Shown here: piece after piece, positions 22,915 to 31,930 of the stretch | Position numbering within the stretch: position 1 is the first letter of the stretch | Layout: every line of letters starts with the position of its first letter | Assembly (NCBI RefSeq): GCF_947179165.1 | Contig: NC_077242.1 | Coordinates: 23,389,097 to 23,453,096 of the forward strand | Length of the DNA stretch: 64,000 nt | From: Solanum dulcamara | Lineage: Eukaryota; Streptophyta; Magnoliopsida; Solanales; Solanaceae | Direction of reading: 5' to 3' | The notes under the pieces: model-generated | What the model was told of the DNA's origin: nothing | The model's database searches: none | What the model saw: the letters and a program-made list of their open reading frames with translations, nothing else | Program-made: the position numbers and the translations under genes

Positions 22915-24313
22915 ATATTCATTCATTTTGTGGTACGATCCTAGTATTGGCATTGGAATTTTCAATACTATTTTTTAGAAGTATTACTCACATTTTACCA
23001 CTTTTAAAGTGGTTTTAACGAGAGTCGTACCCCCTGGATTACTTTGTCACTGGTTTTGAAACTTATGAGGCTTTGGGGACGTACTCCTTTTTCTACTTGA
23101 GGGATTAGAGGCATTTGAGATGTACTCAGTTTTACTTGGCTATTCGGCGAGATATTCCCACTGGTGTGGGAATCGCCAAGACAAGAGCCTCAGTAACATT
23201 CCCTTGAGCCTTTTTCCTGCTCCATATCCCCTTTAGAACTCTAGAGTTAAACTTAACCCATTTGACTCCTTTTTCCACGACAATTTTAACATGGAATTTC
23301 CCATAGTCGAACCCACTACTACATATAGGAGATTACCGCTCCCCATCACCTTAGTATAACGACTAGACACACCATAAGGGTCCATCCATTACCCCTATTA
23401 GACCAAGGACTACAGGATAAATAAGGCACAAATTAGCACAACTTGTAACATTGGGATCTTATTAACTCAACTATAATTTAACCCTATCATAGTAATAGAC
23501 GCAATTTAACAACATATTTTTTTAGCCCAGTCATGAAATATGTTAAGGAAATCTTATAACTACTCTTATGCTATTGTACAACACTAACTCTTTTTCTTAC
23601 GTGGTTTCCAACCACATTCTGACTATCCCAAAACCAGAGTATCTCCATAGTTCTTGTTGTCAATTTCCCTTACCAATTATTACCAATGGTAAGTCCATGA
23701 ACCATTTACAGGCTGCATTCCCTCATATGAGTATATCATTTAACACATCAGAACTCATTCTTTGATTGCCTTGGGTCTTACACAAGACTAATGCACATAA
23801 CCCAGTTATAACTCCTTCCTGACATCTAGCTCACAACATTACTATCAAACATGTACTACATAATTTCAACAAGCAGGCAAAGGTGTTTCACACATTAAAT
23901 CAGGAATCACTATACACCTAATCAAATATTCAGCTACATAACTGAAGCAAGTTTAAAAATGCATCAATTAAGTCCGCTTCATGGACGATAATTAGCTGGT
24001 CATCCATGCATTCTCACTGCCTCCAAGGCAAGATACCAATTGGAACCTTTTTGGTTCCAATTTCTTTACTTTTGTCCCTTCATCCATGACAATGGCATAT
24101 GGTTTGCTTCGTTGAGATACCAATTGGAATCTAAATATACCAATTAGACGCAACCCATACCACAAGTGACAAACTGCATGATTAAGAGAGAAGGAATGAA
24201 ACTACTTCCTAAAATGCTTTATAGCTTCCTAAAGATTAGATGGGGAAGTCAACACACCCATCCACATGAGTCTATTCACCATTCGCTCTTGTATCGAGAG
24301 ACAGGAAACCTGG
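22915..24313. other. LTR continuation or other repeat sequence, unassigned
   Basis: 22915-23215 reads like further LTR sequence (for example CACTGGTGTGGGAATCGCC), so it may be 3' LTR sequence missing from the 5' LTR. From about 23216 the character changes. No ORF with family similarity is present, and the part next to the primer site at 24314 should be leader of that minus-strand element. Around 24049-24130, GATACCAATTGGAA and TTTTTGGTTCCAATT form short repeated and inverted motifs. I cannot name the rest. Confidence 0.35.
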
Positions 24314-24325
24314 GCTCTGATACCA
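24314..24325 (-). promoter_or_regulatory. Intact tRNA-Met primer binding site
   Basis: The plus strand reads GCTCTGATACCA, so the minus strand reads TGGTATCAGAGC, the standard plant retrotransposon site complementary to the 3' end of initiator tRNA-Met. It lies three bases from the adjacent LTR. Confidence 0.88.
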
Positions 24326-24328
24326 AAT

Positions 24329-26314
24329 TATCATGACCCAACCCACCTGGCCGTGTGGTCACCCACTCTATGACTTAAGTAGGACAATCCTTAACCCCTT
24401 ATATAAAAAACATTGTGGAATTTTAAATCAAAACTTGAGTAAATAAACCAAATGTTTATTGAAATCTATAATAATACACTTCTACAAAAATGATACATAA
24501 AGCCCCCATGGATACTAGTCTAAAACAGGTACAAGATATCTATCGGAATAAGATATAATACAAATGAAAGACACAGCTTCAACCACAGGAAAGGAAAGGT
24601 AGGAGTTGTCGAAAGATCATCTTCGCCTTCACCTAGGAAACTTTACTGACCCTGCAACTAGACTATACCAAGTGGCATAGCAAGATTAGTATAAGTACAA
24701 AAAATACGTACTGGTAGGCATCATTGTTCAATCTGATACCTACCGCATAGTATATGAGCATACAAATAAGAGAGATCATAATAATTAAACTTTATTAACT
24801 TGTTTATCCCAACCAATAGATACACTCCTTACCCTCACCCCTAAGGTCTTTACTGCTCTACATTCTAGTGATTCACTACCCACTCTAGTTATAATTTAAC
24901 ACCAATGGGTTATGGACCCACCTTACTACTATTCATTCACTCCAATAGTCTCCACCTAACAACCTTAACCGCTTAATAATTTCACACAGACTTCACTAGT
25001 TTGGTCCAATTGTCTCACAACTTAAAGGCATATCCATCTCACAACTGCACTTCCTAACTAAACCCGATTTAGACAACCACTACTATCCCCACAATTACTC
25101 GTGGAAACTTCAATAATACAACTGGCTGTCAGCAAGCAACCTCCACCTCTAAGTCCATGAAAATATAGAATACTTTGTATAACACATATGTCACATCAAG
25201 CCTAATACGGCCCATAACCCACAAATAAATTTATACATGCTCGCAACTATTTAGAACTAACACACCTCAAGGGTTCTTTTTGAGGTCCTTAATCCATGGC
25301 TCATCCACCACTAACCTTATTATTATATGTAAGTACCGATATCATTAGGTTCTCTCATGGAACAATCCATATATACATATTTGGCCCTTTTAGGGGATCC
25401 AATCCAGTCATATATGTGTCGAAATATGACGCTCGATCCAACTATATGTCGGAACATGACACCCGATCCAAATATATATCGAAACGTAGCACCCGATCCA
25501 ATTATGCAACCCAAACATAACTATCAATAATAGACCACTTTATATCACCAAAAACAAGCCAAAAATTAATCATTGCATCACGTCTAACATTTTTCCCTTA
25601 ATCATACACACAAATGCATATCGTGAAGCAATTTAACAAGTATATGAACAGGAAACAAAACCATCATATACACTACCAAACCTTTAAGGTTTATCATCAA
25701 TATCTATTTAGTTTTATATTCCTATACACAATACTAGATCCGTTATAAAATAACTGTCTACATGCAATAATATCACAATGAATACACTTCCCCAATCATT
25801 ACAGCACCTTTTTACCCAGATCACATTCAAATTAGACCCTAATACAACTGAATTTCTACCCGTAACCCATGACCAGTTATATGATTTCTCATTAAATTTT
25901 CTTCTATACTACATAATAAGTATAGATTTACTACTCAGAAAAGACAAGTCTAGCCTACTTGGGAGCCAAGCAACCTGAAGAGATAATGCTGCTAAAATCA
26001 TTGATTCCTAATATTCTACGGGCAAGACCGGATTGGATTTTATGGGTTGAAGCCTTCCAAAAGATGAGATTTCCTCCCCTCTTCTTCTCAAGTCAAGAGC
26101 AACCTTTTTGGGGGGTTTTTCAGAAATCCTAGCCTCTAACTTACACTTCAGAGAAGTAGGGGAAAGAAGAAATTTGCGACTTAAATTCTGACCCACGACC
26201 TCCCACTCTAGCGGTGCCGCTGAGGCTAGATTTTCCCTCTTTATTGGGATAATGGGATCCAATCAAGTAAAATTCTTGTGATTCCTTTTAATCTTAATTA
26301 GTAGGGTCGTTATA
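24329..26314 (-). repeat. 5' LTR (about 2 kb), probably of Gypsy-3
   Basis: Directly beyond the primer site the plus strand reads TATCATGACCC, and the far end reads GGGTCGTTATA. The minus-strand LTR thus runs TATAACGACCC...GGGTCATGATA. This resembles the TGTAATGACCC...GGGTCATGACA ends of Gypsy-4, with TG and CA each altered by one transition. It contains a 30-bp tandem repeat (25417-25506). Assignment to Gypsy-3 rests on orientation and nesting order and is inference. Confidence 0.72.
25417..25506. repeat. 30-bp tandem repeat, three units, inside the LTR
   Basis: Units at 25417-25446, 25447-25476 and 25477-25506 share the pattern TGTCGAAAYATGACRCYCGA followed by TCCAAATATA. A partial unit precedes them (GGATCCAATCCAGTCATATA). 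Each unit is exactly 30 bp with a few substitutions. Confidence 0.85.
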
Positions 26315-26319
26315 GACCA

Positions 26320-26625
26320 TTTTTCCCTTTTCCATCAACACTCCACCTACACAGACTCCAAAAGCGTCACAATACACAGTAAAGCCCACACCTTCATCGG
26401 ATAGAGTCAAAATAGGAGCCAAAGTTAATAAACCCTTGAGCTTTTGAAAGCTAGTCTTACACTCATCGGGGCAATAAAAATTAATGGTCTTCTAAGTCAA
26501 TCTAGTCAAAGGGGTTTCAATAGTAGAGAAACCCCGCACAAAGCATCTATAGTAACTTCCCAATCCAATAAAACTTTGAATCTCGGTAGAGAAGTAGGCC
26601 TCATCCAGCCTAAAACTAAATTTTT
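26320..26625 (-). pseudogene. pol: Gypsy RT/RNase H fragment (older element)
   Basis: The reverse strand shows the connection-to-RNase H join: PRFKVLLDWEVTIDALCGVS in place of a LGLAGYYRRFV-type segment, then KTINF, CKTSFQKLKGLLTLAPILTL and GVGFTVYCDAFGV, with a Gly- and Cys-altered RNase H start. It is a chromovirus-type pol scrap bounded on the left by the LTR at 24329-26314, which presumably inserted into it. Confidence 0.7.
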
Positions 26626-26639
26626 TACGGCTATATTGT

Positions 26640-27053
26640 AATTTAGTTTTTGTATCTGTAAAAAAAAACTTGGGGAATCTATAATAAATTTTACAAGAAA
26701 ATTAGTGAAGAAAATAAATTTGACCATCAAAATAATAAAGCTGAAGTCGTCTAATTAGAAAAGTCATTTATGTAACAGTAGGGGTATATATGAGTCACTT
26801 TCATAGTGAGAGGTGTATCAAGCCCTTTCCCTTACTTATTTGTAGTCATGAATTTTTCCCTTGTTACTCTCTTATATGGTGCTTATAAATTTTAATTTTA
26901 CCCAAACACTATTAAAGTGCTTTAAAATTATTTTTATTTAAAAACACTTAAAATAAGTCGAGCTCTAAATCATGTTTTTCATTTCTGCGAGTAGGCCAAC
27001 ACTTATTTTTACTTGAAGATTCTCCCATAAAATTTTCAAGTAAATTTTACTTT
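26640..27053. other. AT-rich intergenic sequence with part of foldback family and repeat copy A
   Basis: 26650-26830 contains AGTAGGGGTATATATGAGTC and an inverted copy of sequence also found near 31560-31680 (ATAAATTTTACAAGAAA and TTTGACCATCAAAATAATAA). From about 26960 begins the dispersed repeat seen again at 28733, 32100 and 43440. No gene. Confidence 0.55.
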
Positions 27054-27069
27054 TTTCCTGCACTGGAGT
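27054..27069. repeat. Left target-site duplication of the RTE LINE
   Basis: TTTCCTGCACTGGAGT is repeated perfectly at 28067-28082. Confidence 0.93.
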
Positions 27070-27718
27070 ACTTAGAGTGCAATTTTAGTGAGACACCTCA
27101 GGAAGCGGGCGCGAAAGTTAGGCTTGGAGACCAGGCCATCCAAAAGAAAAGTAGTTTCAAGTACCTTGGGTCTATTATGCAAGAAAGCGGGGAGATTGAC
27201 GAGGATGTCACACACCGTATTGGGGCAGGGTGGATGAAATGGAGGCTTGCTTCCGTTGTGCTATGTGATAAGAGGGTGCCACCACAACTTAAGGGTAAGT
27301 TCTACAAAGTGGTGGTTAGACCGGCCATGTTATATGGGGCGGAGTGTTGGCCAGTTAAGGTCTCCCATGTTCAAATAATAAAAGTTGCCAAGATGAGAAT
27401 GTTAGATGGATGTATGGACATACCAAAAGCGATAGAATTAGGAATGAGGCTATTCGGGATAAGGTAAGAGTGGCCTCGGTGGAAGACAAGATGCAGAAAA
27501 TGCGACTAAGATGGTTTGGGCATGTGAAGAGGAGGGACTCAGATGCCCCAATGCAGAAGTGTGAGAGGCTGGCCGTGGATGGTTTCAGAAGAGGTAGGGG
27601 TAGGCCGAAAAAATATTGGGGAGAGGTGATTAGACAGGAAATGGCGCAGCTGCAGCTAACCGAGGACATGACCTTAGATAGGAGGGTGTGGAGGACCCAT
27701 ATTAGGGTAGAGGGTTAG
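27070..27718 (+). pseudogene. RT C-terminal region of RTE LINE, one frameshift
   Basis: The frame begins within [20 protein letters not shown] and continues [39 protein letters not shown] and [20 protein letters not shown]. Near 27405 a 1-2 nt deletion at MRML shifts the frame, and the rest is read from 27410: [70 protein letters not shown] stop follows at 27716-27718. Endonuclease and the RT catalytic core are absent through truncation. Apart from the frameshift it is well preserved, so the insertion is moderately young. Confidence 0.9.
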
Positions 27719-28066
27719 TACATAGTCACGGTAGTCTATCATATTAGTAGACGTTTTAGCACACTATAATTTTTTTGTTCTCTGATGTCTGCTATTATCT
27801 TATTACTTTTTACTTACCGTACTTTTCGTACTTTGATTACTCTCTTTTATTTGTAGTATCTCCGTTCTGTACCTTATCATATAGCTTTGAACTTATTGAC
27901 CACTTCACTTTTTAACCTTATCTAACGTCTTTTTATGCATTATGCTTTATTGAGCCGAGGGTCTCCCGAAAACAGTCGTCCTACCTTGGTAGGAGTAAGG
28001 TCTGCCTACAATTTACCCTTCCCAGACTCCACGTTGTGGGATCAAACTGGATTGTTGTTTTTGTTG
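27070..28066 (+). mobile_element. 5'-truncated RTE-type LINE with 16-bp target duplication
   Basis: The insertion is bounded by perfect 16-bp direct repeats. It carries the RT C-terminal tail typical of plant RTE elements and ends in a TTG-rich tract (GGATTGTTGTTTTTGTTG) rather than poly(A), the RTE hallmark. After removal of the insert and one duplication, the flanks join into copy A of a dispersed repeat (CACTGGAGTTGGCGTGCTAA). The 5' truncation is the usual result of incomplete target-primed reverse transcription. Confidence 0.9.
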
Positions 28067-28082
28067 TTTCCTGCACTGGAGT
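28067..28082. repeat. Right target-site duplication of the RTE LINE
   Basis: TTTCCTGCACTGGAGT, identical to 27054-27069. Confidence 0.93.
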
Positions 28083-29229
28083 TGGCGTGCTAAAATTTTT
28101 GTTGGCAAAAATTACTTATTTTTCAAATCATTCTCAAGATTCATATTAATTAATATTTTTTTAAAGATGTGCAAAGTTCATTAGACAAATAAAAGTAAAC
28201 GAAGAGAGTATGGTATACAAACTTCTTATTAATTAAAGTTAAAATGTGAAATTTAAAGTAATTTTTTTCTTTTCAATTATTTACACCTTATTGTTATGAA
28301 TATAAAAAGGTATTATCATTTTAAAAATAGATTAATAAAAAATAATAATAAACAAAAGGTGTAACAAGGAACACATTAATAATAGAAAAAACTATATAAT
28401 TAGACTAAATCATCCCTATCATATCTGTTAAATTTTACTATACTTTAAAATAATTACATAATCTATCATCCCCCAATTTCTCTCGCTCTCTGTCCCCTTT
28501 TTATGCTATCTCCCCCCTCACTCTGTCCCTCTTTTTGTTCGGTGGTAATGACAATTTGAGACAATTAATGAATGTATTAGTGCATATTTGATACCAGATA
28601 CATGTATCTTTGATACCAAATACATGTATTTTTTATACCAAATACATGTATCTATCTATATATATATATATATATATTTGATACCAGATATATATATTTA
28701 TACTTGAATACAGTAGATACATTATTTGCCATGTTTTTCATGTATATGTTTGTGAGCATACCAACACTTCATAGCCCAACTTGAAGATTCTGCCATAAAA
28801 TTTTTAAAGCAGTTTTTAACTTTTCCTTCACTAGTTGTTGGCGTGCTAAAAGTGTTGTCTGAAAAAAATACTTAATTTTTGAATCATCTTTCATGATCTA
28901 TATAAATTATTACTTTTTTAAGAATGTGCAAAGTACAAACTGAACAAACAACAACGAACAGAGCTCGTATATATTAATCGATCGACTTGAGTGAGTACAT
29001 TTCCTTGTCTCATTGCGCTAGAAAATATGTGAAAGGGTCCTTCATTGTTAGTTACTTCACTCTCGAGTGTATGACGATGATGCTAATTGGAAAGAAGAAG
29101 AAATATCTATCCAAATAGTGAATATTAAAAATTGCTTAAATTAGGTTTCATTTGTTTCACAACTCAACTGGTCCATTTTCTTCAACTGGTGTTGGCATGC
29201 CAAAAGTATTGTTGGCAAAAATTACTTTT
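28083..29229. repeat. Dispersed host repeat copies A (right half), B and B'
   Basis: 28083-28370 continues copy A. 28733-29120 is copy B (ACTTGAAGATTCTGCCATAA, TTGGCGTGCTAAAAGTGTTG, CATTGTTAGTTACTTCACTC). 29148-29225 is a short third piece (GTTGGCATGCCAAAAGTATT). Related copies are at 32100-32600, 38880-39105 and 43440-44400. 28440-28560 is CT-rich, and a minisatellite lies at 28586-28695. No coding potential is apparent. Confidence 0.65.
28586..28695. repeat. 22-bp minisatellite with embedded (TA)n
   Basis: Units TTTGATACCAGATACATGTA-TC (28587-28608), TTTGATACCAAATACATGTA-TT (28609-28630) and TTTTATACCAAATACATGTA-TC (28631-28652) are followed by (TA)n at about 28656-28676 and a further partial unit (TTTGATACCAGATATATAT). 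Confidence 0.8.
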
Positions 29230-29454
29230 TCAAGGAAAAGAAGACAGAGAGAATATGAAGGAAGAAAAGAAAAACAAAAGTGAAACTATGTATGTTCTCT
29301 CGTATGATGTGTTTTATTTGTATCTATGTCTATGCCTATATATAGGCAGAAAGAGGAAGATAGTGGGACAAAGAAAAATGAATACCAAGTGGGCAAATTA
29401 CCCACTTTTCAGTGGGCCCCACTTGGGACAAGGACATCCATACACAATTTAACA
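29230..29454 (-). repeat. 3' LTR of Copia-1
   Basis: The minus strand starts TGTTAAATTGTGTATGG directly after the polypurine tract. It contains GTGGGGCCCACTGAAAAGTG and CCTATATATAGGC, matching corresponding blocks of the Copia-2 LTR (GTGGGGCCTACTGAAAGTGG and GCCTATATATTGCC). The distal end is not resolved. Confidence 0.65.
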
Positions 29455-29464
29455 CTCCCCCTTA
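29455..29464 (-). promoter_or_regulatory. Polypurine tract of Copia-1
   Basis: The minus strand reads TAAGGGGGAG immediately before the LTR start TGTTAAATTG. It primes plus-strand DNA synthesis. The Copia-2 equivalent is at 38312-38321. Confidence 0.75.
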
Positions 29465-29676
29465 GATGTCTAAAAATATTCTAGAAAATAAATAAATATA
29501 AATAGTTATTCTGAACCTCCATAGATGTTGTGCCTCGTTAAAACCTTACTTAGAAAAAACCCAGTGGGAAAAAGCCTAGTGAAAGAAAAAGAGTACACAT
29601 ATATGGTAATACGTCTTGAATGCTGCCTCATTAAAAACCTTACAAGGAAAACCCAGTAGGACAAAACCATAAAAAT

Positions 29677-29991
29677 TAAATTTACTGCTCTTGATATCTC
29701 TGGAAAAGGCTACTCATCATGGGCACTTGATGCCGAAATTCATTTAGAATCAATGGGTCTGGCAGACACCATTAAAGATGACAATATGGCATCCAATCAA
29801 GACATGATAAAGCCATGATATTTCTCCGTCACCATCTTGACGAGGGGCTAAAATTACAATATCTCACATTAAAAGACCCCCTTAAATTGTGGAAAAATTT
29901 AAAAGAAAGATATGACCACCTGAAGTTGGTCATGCTTCCACAATCTCGTCATGATTGGCTAAATCTGAGATTAATGGATTTCAAAAATATA
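29677..29991 (+). pseudogene. gag: Gag N-terminal segment of Copia-1 in inverted orientation
   Basis: The plus strand reads TALDISGKGYSSWALDAEIH, LESMGLADTIKDDNMAS and, after a frame change near 29807, IFLRHHLDEGLKLQYLTLK, PLKLWKNLKERYDHLK, WLNLRLMDFKNITV. This corresponds to Copia-2 33469-33785. It stops abruptly at 29991, where minus-strand integrase sequence starts. Note that the Trp mutated to a stop in Copia-2 (LWKN) is intact here. Confidence 0.88.
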
Positions 29992-30655
29992 ACTGTCTGG
30001 CAATTAATTTGCCTTGATAACAAGCAGCACATGAAAATTCATCATTTGTAAGAATCTTCTGGTTCTTTAACGGATGTCCAGTTGAATTTTCAAGAATTCT
30101 TCTCATTATTATTGATCCAGGATGACCTATTCGATCATGCCATCGCACAAATGTATTTGGATCAGTAAACTTCTGGTTTACGATCATATGTGCTTCAAAT
30201 GCACTAATTTTTGCATAATATAGGCCAGATGACAAAGTTGGTAATTTTTTCAAAATATATTTATGGCCTGAGACACTCTTGGTTATGCCAAGATATTCAG
30301 TATTCATTTCATTTAGTGTCTCAACATGATATCCATTTCTGCGAATATCTTTAAAACTTAATAAGTTTCTAGGGGATTTAGAAGAGAATAATGCATCTTC
30401 TATAACAATTTTTGTTCCTTTAGGCAGGATTATAGTAGCTCTTTCGGAGCCTTTTATGATTTTTGAATTATCAGATATTGTATTAACATTAGCTTTTCTT
30501 CTAAGCAAATTGGAAAAATATTTCTTGTCTTTAAAAATAGCATGAGTTGTTCCACTATCAATTACACAAATATCCTCTTGATTTATCATTGATCCAAATA
30601 AGATTTGAGGCATTTCCATATTTTCTTCAATAAGAAATAAAATACGTATTAACAC
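29992..30655 (-). pseudogene. pol: Protease and integrase N-terminus of Copia-1
   Basis: This minus-strand 224-residue ORF starts upstream of MEMPQILFGSMINQEDICVI and contains the protease active site DSGTTHAIF. KGTKIVIEDALFSSKSPRN, the LLSFKDIRRNGYHVETLNEM block and the integrase HHCC zinc finger follow (WHDRIGHPGSIIMRRILE, then FSCAACYQGKL with both Cys). It ends at KLIAR, where the inversion junction lies. No stop occurs in this stretch, so it is better preserved than the same region of Copia-2. Confidence 0.88.
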
Positions 30656-30737
30656 ATGGTATATTACATAAATTGTATTTATTTACATTGACTAGGAAAA
30701 TACAAACATCATATTTAATACAGATAAAAAGAAATAT

Positions 30738-31385
30738 ATTTACATATTATTAGTCTTATCAATATTCATATTTTCGTCTGGAAAATTAAAGAAATCAGCT
30801 ACATCCAAATGCATGGACTCAATATTATCTTCAGAGATAAAATTCATCTCTGGATTATTTTCTTTCCTTTTTAGAGATGCCTGATATAGCTGAACAAGGC
30901 GCTTTGATGACCGGCAAATCCGCGACCAGTGCCCCACACCTCCACATCTATGACATATTGTTTCTGAATTTTTCTTGGGTAAAGCTTCTGGCTTTTTACC
31001 CTGCCTTTTATATTGCTGGTCATTTCTCGGTGTCAGCCGAGTATCATGATTAAAATTTCTTCTTTGACCACGACCACGACCACGACCACGACTGGGGTCA
31101 TGGCCTCTTTCTCGTTGGTTAGAATTTGCCTGATTCACTTCAGGGAGTGGCAAAGAACCAACTGGCCGACTATCATGATTTTTCATTAATAGTTCATTAT
31201 GTCTTTCAGCAATAAGAAGGTGAGAAAGTAATTCATAATATTTTTTAAATTCTTTTTCGCGATATTGCTGCTGCATGAGCATATTCGTGGGTGGAAATGT
31301 GGAGTATGTCTTTTCAAGTTTATCTTGCTCAGTGATCTCTTCTCCGCATAAATTTAACCGAGCTATAATTCTAAACAGAGCATAT
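30738..31385 (-). pseudogene. gag: Gag middle and C-terminus of Copia-1
   Basis: The ORF to 31282 reads QQQYREKEFKKYYELLSHLL, then IAERHNELLMKNHDSRPVG, a basic RGRGRGRGQRRNFNHD box and a complete zinc knuckle CHRCGGVGHWSRIC. It ends in MHLDVADFFNFPDENMNIDK. Weaker sequence continues to about 31385 (ARLNLCGEEI-type). A stop at about 30738 separates it from pol by a roughly 120-nt spacer, as in Copia-2. Confidence 0.87.
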
Positions 31386-31439
31386 AAAAATGGTTCTGCA
31401 TCTAATGTTACACAAATGACTCACATATACTCTTTTCCA

Positions 31440-31930
31440 TTAATGGAATTAAAAATTAGTTTTAAATTTACTTTTTAATTTTTTTTATTTTAAATAATAT
31501 TCATGTAGGGGTATATTTGATCCATCTCACACATAATTTCTTTTTGGCTTCTTTGATTTGACAGCTAATTTATATTTATTATTTTGATGGTCAAATTTAT
31601 TTTTCACTAACTTTCTTGTAAAATTTATCACATATGCCCCAATTTTTTTACAATACAAAAAATAAATTATAATATATCTGAAAAAAATTAATTTTAAAAT
31701 TCTTTTCTTACTTTTTTCTCTTTTTTCATTCACACTTTTTTAAAATTTTTCATATTTTTACACTAAAGAATGAAAAGAAAAAAAAGAATAAAAAAACTCA
31801 AATAATGATAACCAAAGAAGTCAATTATACAAAAAATATATCATGGGTGAAAAAGATTATATATACCCCTACATGATTATTTTTTCAATTAAAAATCAAA
31901 ACAAATAATTTAAATTAGTTTTTTTCACTT
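31440..31930. mobile_element. Foldback/MITE-like element with perfect 16-bp inverted repeats
   Basis: TCATGTAGGGGTATAT at 31501-31516 is the exact reverse complement of ATATACCCCTACATGA at 31861-31876. The similarity extends both inward (CTTCTTTGATTTGA against CTTCTTTGGTTATC on the other strand) and outward over several tens of bases, giving a long imperfect hairpin. No coding capacity. A target duplication was not identified. Part of the same family recurs inverted at 26650-26830 and in short form near 31965-32060 (CAGTAGGGGAATATATGAGC). Confidence 0.7.

Larger units (their letters stand above)
14557..23215 (+). mobile_element. Gypsy-4: plus-strand LTR retrotransposon with very long LTRs and no recognisable pol
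   Basis: Two long direct repeats, both starting TGTAATGACCC (14557 and 20899), flank a 3.2-kb interior. The left repeat ends GGGTCATGACA at 17682 and is followed by a mutated tRNA-Met primer site. The interior encodes a gag remnant with two zinc knuckles. I see no RT, RNase H or integrase motifs. The right repeat matches the left until about 22914. The LTRs differ visibly throughout, so the insertion is old. It lies in the leader of Gypsy-3. Confidence 0.8.
29230..31385 (-). mobile_element. Copia-1: rearranged Ty1/Copia element with an inverted gag segment
   Basis: On the minus strand the order is gag middle/C-terminus, gag-pol spacer, protease, integrase N-terminus (31385 to 29992). Next comes a gag N-terminal segment in the opposite orientation (29677-29991, plus strand), then 3' untranslated sequence, a polypurine tract and a 3' LTR (minus). 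Most of integrase and all of RT/RNase H are missing, as are a 5' LTR and the first part of gag in the normal place. It belongs to the same family as Copia-2. The left edge is approximate because the LTR inner end merges with repeat B'. Confidence 0.8.

Noticed and set aside
25296..25520. A 74-residue plus-strand frame with a repeated SKYDARSNYMSEHDTRS-like pattern
   Set aside because: It is the translation of the 30-bp LTR tandem repeat, not a protein repeat.
25380..25530. Possible CRISPR-like array
   Set aside because: Three directly adjacent 30-bp units without spacers, in a plant LTR.
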